A stretch of 5,261 nt of DNA from CAZMSQ01 sp964569025 (GTDB taxonomy: Bacteria; Bacteroidota; Bacteroidia; Chitinophagales; Saprospiraceae): positions 1 to 5,261 of the forward strand of contig CAZMSQ010000079.1 in assembly GCA_964569025.1 (NCBI GenBank), given 5' to 3'. Positions 1-5,261 of the stretch are shown here, piece by piece. The notes under the pieces are model-generated. The model was given only the letters and a program-made list of their open reading frames with translations. It did not search any database and had not been told where the DNA came from. Position numbers and translations under genes: made by a program. Within the stretch, counting starts at the first letter, position 1. Each line of letters opens with the position of its first letter.

Positions 1-248
1 ATATGCCCATTATCATTGACATCAGAGAAAATGCCATGTTTAAGGAAGGCCAAATGGAAGGCCGAAAGGAAGGGCGGATGGAAGGAAGTCGTCGGACTCT
101 TTTAAAGATGTGGCAAACGGGTCGCTTTACCATGGAGGCACTTGCTGATTTAATGGAAATGAGTCAAGAGGAGCTATATCAGCAATTGGAATTGGCATCT
201 GAGGAGGAGAGGGTACGGCAAGGAACCCAAGATAATGCTGAACCCTGA
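1..248 (+). CDS. C-terminal fragment of a putative Rpn/PD-(D/E)XK-family transposase-nuclease-like protein
   Basis: This reading frame is open at the left edge, so the gene probably starts outside the window. The ATG at position 3 is more likely an internal Met, because the preceding partial codon (xAT) is also open. The visible 81 residues start with a short hydrophobic strand (MPIIIDI). They continue with four tandem EG-containing tetrapeptides (residues 14-29 counted from that Met), then a helical tail (about 30-66) containing ALADLMEMSQEELYQQL, which resembles a helix-turn-helix, and a charged C-terminus. A strand followed by an EG repeat and a small helical tail is a common ending of Rpn-type recombination-promoting nucleases and related PDDEXK proteins in Bacteroidota and cyanobacteria. 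The nuclease core is not visible, so neither activity nor integrity can be judged. The gene converges on the S9 peptidase gene with a 23-nt gap. Alternatively it is an unrelated hypothetical protein with a low-complexity linker. Confidence 0.55.
   Translation, partial: MPIIIDIRENAMFKEGQMEGRKEGRMEGSRRTLLKMWQTGRFTMEALADLMEMSQEELYQQLELASEEERVRQGTQDNAEP
42..89 (+). repeat. Four tandem 12-nt units encoding an (K/M)EG(Q/R/S) repeat
   Basis: Four consecutive 12-nt units of the form (A)(A/T)GGAAGGnnnn encode KEGQ, MEGR, KEGR and MEGS. The units are diverged at wobble positions and in the last codon, so this is an old coding repeat rather than a fresh expansion. Such repeats vary in copy number among relatives of Rpn-like proteins and probably form a charged helical linker. 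Confidence 0.7.
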
Positions 249-271
249 TCAGATCGCAGCGAAGTCAATTA

Positions 272-2203
272 TCAAGAACACCCCATCTTCCCCCTCAAAA
301 AACCAAGCATCGCCTTGTAAAACTCAAACCGATTCTCCTCATTCCGAAACCCATGCCCCTCGTTGTACTTCACCAAATAGGGCACATCAACCCCGCCTTC
401 GCGTAAAGACCTGACAATCTGGTCCGACTCATCAATGTTGACCCTCGGATCATTGGCGCCTTGGGCCACAAACAAGGGCGCCGTAATCCTGTCTGTGTAA
501 AAAACCGGTGATACAGATTGCATCGCCTCCCGGTCTTTTTCCGGATGGCCAACCATCGTGTACATCATTTCCAAAAGTGGCTTCCAATACGGCGGGATGG
601 TGGTCATGAATGTGAAGAGGTTCGAAACGCCCACATAGTCAATGGCGCAAGCGTAAAGATCCGGTGTGAAGGTGACCCCGGCCAGAGTGGCATAGCCCCC
701 ATAACTTCCTCCATAAATGGCAATCCGCGCCGGGTCGGCGATGCCCCTTGCAATCAGCCATTGAACGCCATCCGTGATGTCATCTTGCATGCACCGCCCC
801 CATTGTCCGAAACTGGCTTCCCAAAATGCGCGCCCAAAACCCGTGCTCCCTCTGAAATTCATCTGCAATACCGCATAACCACGCGAAGCCAGCAATTGCG
901 CCTCCGGGTTGAATCCCCAACTGTCTCGTGCCCACGGACCACCATGAGGGTTGATGACAACAGGAAGCTGTTGAGGGTCCCTCCCGGGCGGCAGTGTCAG
1001 GTACCCATAGATGGTAAGCCCGTCGCGCGACTGATAGCTGATGGGTTGCATATCAGCCATGTCTTCTGAATGTAACCATGGGCTGATGTCAGCCAGCTCA
1101 GTCAAAGCGTCAGTCGTCCGATCGTAGTAATAATATTTCCCCAAAGTCCGATCGCTGAATGTGCGTACGATGAATTTGTCTTCATCCGTATTCGTGCTGA
1201 CTACAAACACCTCGTCATCGCCAAGCTGCTGTTCCAGACGTTCGTAGAGTTCCCGCGTCTGTGAGTCCAGATAATGACGGTGCCGCTTCTCAAAACTGTA
1301 CAACACGCTGGTCAGCACCTTGCGCTTGCGAGACCATGACAAATTTGAAACATCCACCTTCGGATGCTCAAAAATGATTTCCCCAATTTCCTCCCCTCGT
1401 GCCATATCAAAGCGCACAACTACTGCTTTATCCCGCCCGAGATTAGAGGTCACAAAAACTGTACTCCCATTGTCGAAATCAAAAAACAATGGCTGCACAG
1501 TTACCCGAAAATCGGTCGTCAACACCTCCCGGAATGCATCTTCCTCACTGTCGCGGTACATCAGCACCGTATTGATGCCATCCCGAAGTTTGACCGCAAT
1601 GCGCAATGCCCCTTCATGATCCGTCATCCACGCTGTGATTGGTTCAGCTGGGTTGTCATTTGATGCCAGTTGCTTCGCCTCCCCGGTATGAATGTTGAGC
1701 AGATACGGATCAAATAATTCAGGATTATTGGCATTCATGCCAATGATAATTTCATCCTGGTTGTCCTTCAGTTCGTCGATGATGTCTATCCGAACCCCCT
1801 CATAGGGTGTCAGATCCGATGGATTCCCTCCGTCGAAATCGGCAGCAAACAATCGGTAGTTTTCATCGCCGCCACTGTCTTTGATATATACCAAGCGTGT
1901 GCCGCTACCCCACAAATACCCGCTGATATCGCGCTCAGTCTCAGAGGTAACCCGGATGGCCTCAGTCCCACTCCCTATCTCTTGCACAAAGATATTCTGC
2001 CGCCGCTCATACAACCCCAACCACGCCACATACTGCCCGCCCGGCGAGATCTGAAATGCGGTTTTTTCGGGGTTTCTAAAAAAGTCTTCTACTAAATATT
2101 TTGAATCCTCCTCGCCCAAAGCAATCAGTGATGCAATTTCTTCAGGAGTTGAAGGGAGGGAAGGGTCACCGGGAATTTGGGGAGGAAGTGAAGAGGCAGA
2201 CAT
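272..2203 (-). CDS. S9-family (prolyl oligopeptidase-like) serine peptidase, cytoplasmic
   Basis: This is a 643-residue enzyme of the S9 clan, closest in layout to the acylaminoacyl-peptidase/dipeptidyl-peptidase branch (S9C), which removes dipeptides or acylated residues from short peptides. Residues about 35-385 form the beta-propeller; it opens with VEDFFRNPEKTAFQISPGG and has repeating strands with DxxTG/DFDGG-type turns. Residues about 390-640 are the alpha/beta hydrolase. HGGP (420-423) is the oxyanion-side motif, GGSYGG (498-503) carries the nucleophile Ser500, GANDPRVN (582-589) carries Asp585, and NEGHGF (614-619) carries His617. The triad is complete and the length is normal, so the enzyme should be active. 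The ATG at 2203 is the first ATG after an in-frame stop at 2258-2260. The N-terminus is Pro/Ser-rich with no hydrophobic stretch, so the protein is predicted cytoplasmic. There is no Shine-Dalgarno; the upstream leader is A-rich. It lies 78 nt downstream of the acyltransferase gene and may share its transcript. Exact substrate preference cannot be read from the sequence. Confidence 0.95.
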   Translation of the reverse strand: MSASSLPPQIPGDPSLPSTPEEIASLIALGEEDSKYLVEDFFRNPEKTAFQISPGGQYVAWLGLYERRQNIFVQEIGSGTEAIRVTSETERDISGYLWGSGTRLVYIKDSGGDENYRLFAADFDGGNPSDLTPYEGVRIDIIDELKDNQDEIIIGMNANNPELFDPYLLNIHTGEAKQLASNDNPAEPITAWMTDHEGALRIAVKLRDGINTVLMYRDSEEDAFREVLTTDFRVTVQPLFFDFDNGSTVFVTSNLGRDKAVVVRFDMARGEEIGEIIFEHPKVDVSNLSWSRKRKVLTSVLYSFEKRHRHYLDSQTRELYERLEQQLGDDEVFVVSTNTDEDKFIVRTFSDRTLGKYYYYDRTTDALTELADISPWLHSEDMADMQPISYQSRDGLTIYGYLTLPPGRDPQQLPVVINPHGGPWARDSWGFNPEAQLLASRGYAVLQMNFRGSTGFGRAFWEASFGQWGRCMQDDITDGVQWLIARGIADPARIAIYGGSYGGYATLAGVTFTPDLYACAIDYVGVSNLFTFMTTIPPYWKPLLEMMYTMVGHPEKDREAMQSVSPVFYTDRITAPLFVAQGANDPRVNIDESDQIVRSLREGGVDVPYLVKYNEGHGFRNEENRFEFYKAMLGFLRGKMGCS

Positions 2204-2221
2204 TGTGTTGATTTGTGGTTG

Positions 2222-2269
2222 AAAAAATGGAGAATGCGAAATCTGGAATGTGTCGATTCAAAAAATGGA
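2222..2269 (-). repeat. Pair of 10-bp direct repeats in the peptidase leader
   Basis: AAAAAATGGA on the plus strand (TCCATTTTTT on the minus strand) occurs at 2222-2231 and again at 2260-2269, 38 bp apart start to start. Both copies lie between the acyltransferase stop and the peptidase start. The repeat is A-rich and short, so its meaning is uncertain. Confidence 0.4.
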
Positions 2270-2283
2270 AATTGGCCAAATTT
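2260..2283 (-). terminator. Weak terminator-like or operator-like element after the acyltransferase gene
   Basis: Read on the minus strand directly after the acyltransferase stop, the sequence contains AAATT, a 5-nt TGGCC spacer, AATTT, then CCATTTTTT. This could form a short 5-bp A/T stem followed by six T residues. The stem is too weak for a confident intrinsic terminator. The same region contains the 8-bp palindrome TTGGCCAA (2272-2279), which could instead be a protein-binding site or chance. Confidence 0.15.
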
Positions 2284-2284
2284 A
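2277..2284 (-). promoter_or_regulatory. Possible Bacteroidota -7 box for the S9 peptidase gene, overlapping the acyltransferase stop codon
   Basis: On the minus strand the bases read TAAATTTG, an exact match to the Bacteroidota sigma-factor -7 consensus TAnnTTTG. The first three bases are the TAA stop of the upstream acyltransferase gene. Transcription would start near 2270 and leave a leader of about 65 nt. No clear TTG -33 element lies at the usual distance upstream, and the site is AT-rich, so a chance match is possible. Confidence 0.22.
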
Positions 2285-3571
2285 GTCTTCACGGAGGCAC
2301 GCGAGGCATGCGTTTCTAAAAGTCCGGAGCTCATGACGAGCCGCCCTGCTCAGTGACCGGAATCTGAACACCTCGATGGCCCGCACCAGCATATCGCGAA
2401 AATACAAAACCGGCAAAGCGGAAAGAACAAGGGCTGTTGGAATGAGAATGCCGATTGGCCCGAAAAGAAAAGCAGCCGTTGTGGTAAGAATAAGCAGATA
2501 GATGAGTGACAGAACCAAATACAGGGCAAGCCGGACCGAAGCCTGAAACTCACGCTGTTTGACTCGTTTTTGTGCAATGGCATCTCCGAGTAGGACGGGC
2601 CAAATGCTGAATGCAACTCCAACGGCATACAAAGGCGCGCAAAAGACAAGTAAGAGTGCTGTTGAAATCGGCAAGTGGCCGTTGGAGGCAACAGCATAAT
2701 CGGTCATTCGGTGCCGCTTTAAAGAAGTTGTGTAGGCAGTAATCTCCGCTTTGGCTTTGATCATTTCTTCGTGGGTAAGGGAAGCAAGCCGTTCCGCCAC
2801 TGCCTGTTGAGCGTTCAGAGCCGTTCGCGTTCGTCTGGCTCGCCACGCCCAGGAGTGGTAATGAATAGTTCGGTCAAGTTCCAGAAACTGCTCCACGGTT
2901 TTTTCCTCCTCCAGCGGCTCAATATGGACCATCTGCCGTCTCAACCCGTCTGCCAGCGTTCGGGTCAATGCTGTGATACCTCGGCGGTCATCGTCAGGAT
3001 TTTGGGTGATGTATTCATCCACAGAAATCGGCTCCCCAAATGAAATCATGATGCTATCCCGAGGGGTGTTTGGAGTGCCAAATGTAATGCCGACAGGCAG
3101 GATGTCCAGCGGCTGGTCCGGAAACAGACGCTTGGTACCGAAGGCAATTCTGGCCGCCCCCTTTTGCAGCGGCTCAAGGTGCTTGATTTGTTTGGTCCGC
3201 CCCTCCACCAGAATATGTAAGGCACCTTTTTCTGCACCCAGAATCCGAAATGCCTCCGCAAAGGAGGCATCATTCTTTTTCAATTTCCCAAACCCATCGC
3301 GAAAGCGATAGATTGGTATGATGTTCAGGCTGTTGAGGATTTTGATGAAGAATGGCTTGATGAAAATGTCACCCCGTGCCATAAAATGCAAGCGGCGTGG
3401 GAGGAAAGAGGCCAGAATACAGGGTTCTATAAAGGCGCTCGGATGGTTCGAGGCCAAAATCAGGGCTCTGTCTTTTGGCACGCACTCAAGGCCAGATATG
3501 GTAATGTCACGGAAATAATGCCTGAAGGCAATCCGCGTTAAGGGCATAAATATGTCGTACAGGTTCGGCAT
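2282..3571 (-). CDS. PlsC-like lysophospholipid/glycerol-3-phosphate acyltransferase with C-terminal membrane segments
   Basis: This 429-residue protein has the LPLAT acyltransferase fold, which transfers acyl chains to glycerol-phosphate or lysophospholipid acceptors at the inner membrane. Motif I is SNHPSAFIEP (41-50) with His43. Bacteroidota and yeast Gpt2/Sct1-like relatives have H-x5-D here, but this protein has Glu49. Motif II is around IIPIYRFRDG (84-93). Motif III is LVEGR (121-125), with Glu123-Gly124 in place of the common FPEG. Motif IV is LPVGITFG (158-165). Residues 302-328, 345-369 and 371-391 are hydrophobic and probably form three membrane segments, preceded by a charged helical region (219-290). 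The frame is open further upstream to a TTG at 3667, but ATG 3571 was chosen: homology-like sequence (LYDIFMPLTRIAF) begins there, the extra 32 residues look unstructured, and a -7-like box at 3596-3603 would lie inside the longer form. The peptidase gene follows after 78 nt. The precise acyl acceptor is unknown. Confidence 0.88.
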   Translation of the reverse strand: MPNLYDIFMPLTRIAFRHYFRDITISGLECVPKDRALILASNHPSAFIEPCILASFLPRRLHFMARGDIFIKPFFIKILNSLNIIPIYRFRDGFGKLKKNDASFAEAFRILGAEKGALHILVEGRTKQIKHLEPLQKGAARIAFGTKRLFPDQPLDILPVGITFGTPNTPRDSIMISFGEPISVDEYITQNPDDDRRGITALTRTLADGLRRQMVHIEPLEEEKTVEQFLELDRTIHYHSWAWRARRTRTALNAQQAVAERLASLTHEEMIKAKAEITAYTTSLKRHRMTDYAVASNGHLPISTALLLVFCAPLYAVGVAFSIWPVLLGDAIAQKRVKQREFQASVRLALYLVLSLIYLLILTTTAAFLFGPIGILIPTALVLSALPVLYFRDMLVRAIEVFRFRSLSRAARHELRTFRNACLACLRED

Positions 3572-3595
3572 GGCAGGGGCGTAAAGTCGCGGCGC

Positions 3596-3603
3596 CAAAG
3601 ATA
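3596..3603 (-). promoter_or_regulatory. Probable Bacteroidota -7 promoter box for the acyltransferase gene
   Basis: The minus strand reads TATCTTTG, an exact match to TAnnTTTG, and ends 24 nt before the ATG at 3571. This spacing suits a transcript starting near 3590 with a leader of roughly 20 nt. A canonical TTG -33 element is not present at the usual distance of about 19-20 nt; the nearest minus-strand TTG is farther upstream (3637-3639). Its position supports the shorter protein start. Confidence 0.4.
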
Positions 3604-3653
3604 CGGAATCCGACTCGTTTGGCTGGTTTGATAGAGCAAGATGGGGCGCAGGG

Positions 3654-3684
3654 TTGACAATCTGCAAAGGACCCCCTATCTTTC
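3654..3684 (+). promoter_or_regulatory. Possible promoter (-33 TTGACA, -7 TATCTTTC) for the secreted protein gene
   Basis: TTG within TTGACA (3654-3659) is followed after 20 nt by TATCTTTC (3677-3684), which is one base short of the Bacteroidota TAnnTTTG box. The element ends 20 nt before the ATG at 3705. It mirrors the TATCTTTG box that faces the acyltransferase gene. The TTG of this element is also the first possible start codon of the extended reading frame, another reason to prefer ATG 3705. Confidence 0.35.
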
Positions 3685-3704
3685 AGATTCAAAACCCCCG
3701 CCAA

Positions 3705-3764
3705 ATGAAACACATGCTTTGCGCTGCAGTGCTCCTTGCATCAGTTTATGTTTATTGCCCGGGC
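3705..3764 (+). other. Signal peptide coding region of the secreted protein
   Basis: The first 20 residues have a Lys-containing n-region (MKH), a hydrophobic core (MLCAAVLLASVYVY) and a small-residue end (CPG) before Gln21. An N-terminal Gln after cleavage is frequent in exported Bacteroidota proteins. The cleavage site is estimated by eye, and the core is rather short. Confidence 0.65.
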
Positions 3765-4802
3765 CAAATTGCCTTTTGGGATTTCGAGAATATCTGCGGT
3801 CCCCTTCCATGCCTGCCAATTCCGGCATCACTTACCACCACTGGCGTATCCTGGGCTTGGGCCGACATGGTCGGTGGCGCCAACAGCGGCAGTCCTCCTG
3901 TCTGCACCGGCCAGGAAACGTGGGCCACCAATTTCTGGCCATCTACGCCCTACCCGCAAGACGAATACCTCTCATTTACCGTCGAGGCACTGCCGGGATA
4001 CGAACTGGACATTCTGTCTTTCTATTTCTCTTCCAGCGCCTCTTCCTCCAACAGCGCCCTCAGTTACGATCTCTATTATCTGATCAATGGTTCCAATGCT
4101 GTGTTCATGGGTTCCGGACAGCATACGCCCGGCAGTTGCACGGGTCATGCATTTCCGCAATCCATCTTTGTGCCATCCGGTGGATTTGTGGAATTCCGTC
4201 TGTACCCGTATGGCCAGAATCCAGCTGCCCGTGTTGCCACCATCCGGCTTGATGATGTGTGGCTCGAAGGCTCCGCTCCTCTCCCTGCAGAGTTATTGTT
4301 TTTCCGCGGCCGGCCTGCTGATGGGAAAGTTGTGCTCGAGTGGGCCTTCGGTGCAACGGACCAGACCGAGGTCTTCATAGACCGATTTGAGGCACAGGAG
4401 TTTCGTCAAATCAACCGATTGCAGGAGTGCCAGAGCGTAATGCCCTGCCAGTGGGTGGACCCCGCCCCACTGCCAGGAGACAATATCTACCGCCTCCGGC
4501 GCCAGGCACTGACTGGGGACACAGAGATTTATCCACCCATTGTCGTTCGTTTGGAATCTCCGATCCGCCTCCATTCCAACGTGATTTCAGGAAATACACT
4601 CACCATACTCCTTCCACCCAACGGCAGGTTTTCTCTTGATATTTTTGACGCAAGCGGGGGCATCCACTGGACTGGGAAGGCGGAGGGAGGAGCCGTGCGA
4701 ATCCCGCTTGGCACCATGCGAAAGGGCGTCGGATGGGTGCGATATTCCGGTTCTTCCAGTCAGGGCATTCTCCCTTTTGTCAGGGCAGGACCCGGATTTT
4801 GA
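3705..4802 (+). CDS. Secreted protein of unknown function with a T9SS-cargo-like C-terminal half
   Basis: I do not recognise a specific family for this 365-residue protein. Residues 1-20 form a short signal peptide (MKH followed by a hydrophobic run), probably cut near CPG/QIAFWDFEN; there is no good lipobox. Residues 22-190 look like an all-beta domain of a type common in Bacteroidota exported proteins. It begins with WDFEN, has DEYLSFTVEALPGYEL (86-101) in the middle and ends with RLDDVWLEG (181-189), the pattern of jelly-roll domains that score 'difference from mean' features. Residues 193-285 (LPAELLFFRGRPADGKVVLEW ... NIYRLRRQ ... IYPPIVV) match the Ig-like module that usually precedes a T9SS sorting domain. 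Residues 286-365 resemble a type A sorting domain (strand LTILLP, LDIFDASG, then MRKGVGWVRYSG) but lack the YPNP-like opening. Four cysteines lie in the N-terminal domain (31, 36, 67, 145) and two at 242 and 248. ATG 3705 was chosen over the upstream TTG because the signal peptide starts there. The gene is divergent from the acyltransferase gene and convergent with purC. Confidence 0.85.
   Translation: MKHMLCAAVLLASVYVYCPGQIAFWDFENICGPLPCLPIPASLTTTGVSWAWADMVGGANSGSPPVCTGQETWATNFWPSTPYPQDEYLSFTVEALPGYELDILSFYFSSSASSSNSALSYDLYYLINGSNAVFMGSGQHTPGSCTGHAFPQSIFVPSGGFVEFRLYPYGQNPAARVATIRLDDVWLEGSAPLPAELLFFRGRPADGKVVLEWAFGATDQTEVFIDRFEAQEFRQINRLQECQSVMPCQWVDPAPLPGDNIYRLRRQALTGDTEIYPPIVVRLESPIRLHSNVISGNTLTILLPPNGRFSLDIFDASGGIHWTGKAEGGAVRIPLGTMRKGVGWVRYSGSSSQGILPFVRAGPGF
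4566..4799 (+). other. Degenerate T9SS type A-like C-terminal sorting region
   Basis: Residues 288-365 of the secreted protein follow the expected order of a T9SS sorting domain: strand, LDIFDASGG turn (in place of the usual IYDxxG), a G-rich strand pair, then KGVGWVRYSG (in place of KGVYxVxV), and a last strand. The normal YPNP start is replaced by LHSNVISG, and the end is AGPGF instead of the usual basic or valine-rich KxxVx. It may be a diverged but working signal or a decayed one. Confidence 0.45.
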
Positions 4803-4862
4803 GAAATGGATTCACCCCTGTGTGGCATCACAAGAGCCCTTGATCGTGGATATTGGTACAAT

Positions 4863-5261
4863 TTATTGGGAAAGCCAGTCCACAACAGCGGCCTCAATGG
4901 TTCCGGGCAGGTCAGGGTCGCTGGTTTTGGGGAATGTTGCTCCTGTGAGCAGTTCATAGAGTGCTCTGTATCTCATTGAGACTTGTTCCACAAATTCATC
5001 AGGCATGTCTGGCATCACCTGCCCTTCCAACCCCTGAAAACCGTGTGCCATCAGCCATTCTCGGACAAATTCCTTGGAGAGTTGCTGCTGCGGCATGCCG
5101 GCTGCTTGGAGCGCTTCATATCCGTCCTGATAAAAGTACCGAGAACTGTCAGGAGTGTGCACCTCATCAATCAGCAAAATCTCCCCGTCATGGCGGCCGA
5201 ATTCATATTTCGTATCCACCAGAATCAGCCCCCGCTCGGAGGCCATGTCTGTACCCATGCG
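4863..5261 (-). CDS. purC: Phosphoribosylaminoimidazole-succinocarboxamide synthase (SAICAR synthetase), C-terminal part
   Basis: PurC joins aspartate to CAIR using ATP to make SAICAR in purine biosynthesis, in the cytoplasm. The 132 visible residues carry the family's conserved C-terminal motifs: GLILVDTKYEFG at 5196-5231 (the SAICAR synthetase signature with Asp, Lys and Glu), IDEVHTPDSSRY at 5136-5171 (substrate- and metal-site region), QLSKEFVR at 5061-5084, and a helix ending in FVEQVSMRYRALYELLTG. The reading frame continues past the right edge: the codon before the first ATG reads Arg, and homologues have more than 150 further residues upstream. The start therefore lies outside the window. 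No frameshift or missing key residue is seen in this part. The gene converges on the secreted protein gene with a 60-nt gap that shows no clear terminator. Confidence 0.95.
   Translation of the reverse strand, partial: RMGTDMASERGLILVDTKYEFGRHDGEILLIDEVHTPDSSRYFYQDGYEALQAAGMPQQQLSKEFVREWLMAHGFQGLEGQVMPDMPDEFVEQVSMRYRALYELLTGATFPKTSDPDLPGTIEAAVVDWLSQ

Noticed and set aside
245..252. 8-bp palindrome CTGATCAG at the end of the first gene
   Set aside because: It has no loop, no T-run and overlaps a stop codon; such a palindrome is expected by chance and does not make a terminator for the convergent genes.
518..1069. 183-codon open frame on the plus strand antisense to the peptidase gene
   Set aside because: It lies wholly inside a gene with a complete catalytic triad, its translation has no recognisable domain, and its composition (Arg/Pro/His-rich) is typical of a shadow frame.
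3572..3667. N-terminal extension of the acyltransferase from a TTG at 3667
   Set aside because: The extra 32 residues are not family-like and would cover the -7-like box at 3596-3603 and overlap the other gene's promoter; ATG 3571 fits the conserved start.
3654..3704. N-terminal extension of the secreted protein from a TTG at 3654
   Set aside because: It would put 17 polar residues before a clear signal peptide and would start inside the probable -33 element.
3641..4252. 203-codon plus-strand frame overlapping the secreted protein gene
   Set aside because: It is out of frame with the signal peptide-bearing gene, Arg/Cys/His-rich and without a plausible fold; it is a shadow.
4831..4842. Small inverted repeat CAAG-AGCC-CTTG between the secreted protein gene and purC
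   Set aside because: The stem is only 4 bp and no T-run follows on either strand, so it is not a credible terminator.
1..5261. tRNA, rRNA, CRISPR array, riboswitch, insertion sequence or defence system
   Set aside because: No regularly spaced repeats, cloverleaf-like sequence, terminal inverted repeats or further transposase/nuclease motifs were seen; coding sequence and short spacers account for the window.

Overview
The window looks like a piece of ordinary Bacteroidota chromosome with GC content near 50 %, possibly from the Saprospiria/Lewinella side of the phylum (the class is an inference). Three signs point to the phylum. No coding start has a convincing Shine-Dalgarno sequence. Upstream regions carry TAnnTTTG-type -7 boxes. 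The secreted protein ends in a region resembling the tail of type IX secretion (T9SS) cargo. The lysophospholipid acyltransferase also belongs to a Bacteroidota-style subgroup.

Layout from left to right. (1) Bases 1-248, + strand: the C-terminal end of a protein with an EG-rich four-residue repeat and a helix-turn-helix-like tail, as seen at the C-termini of Rpn/PD-(D/E)XK putative transposase-nucleases. Its catalytic part lies outside the window. (2) Bases 272-2203, - strand: a complete cytoplasmic S9-family serine peptidase (beta-propeller plus alpha/beta hydrolase). (3) Bases 2282-3571, - strand: a complete PlsC-like acyltransferase with a hydrophobic C-terminal extension, 78 nt upstream of the peptidase and possibly co-transcribed with it. 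(4) Bases 3572-3704: a divergent intergenic region with a -7-like box facing each way. (5) Bases 3705-4802, + strand: a secreted protein of unknown function with a signal peptide, a beta-rich N-terminal domain and a T9SS-cargo-like C-terminal half. (6) Bases 4863-5261, - strand: the C-terminal 132 residues of PurC (SAICAR synthetase), which runs off the right edge.

The genes do not form an obvious pathway: peptide turnover, phospholipid synthesis, an exported surface or secreted protein, and purine biosynthesis. No intergenic gap exceeds 133 nt. I found no tRNA, rRNA, CRISPR array, complete mobile element or phage gene, and no convincing new multi-gene system. The items most worth a second look are the acyltransferase with Glu in place of the motif I Asp, the degenerate T9SS-like tail of the orphan secreted protein, and the paired promoter-like boxes between the divergent genes.
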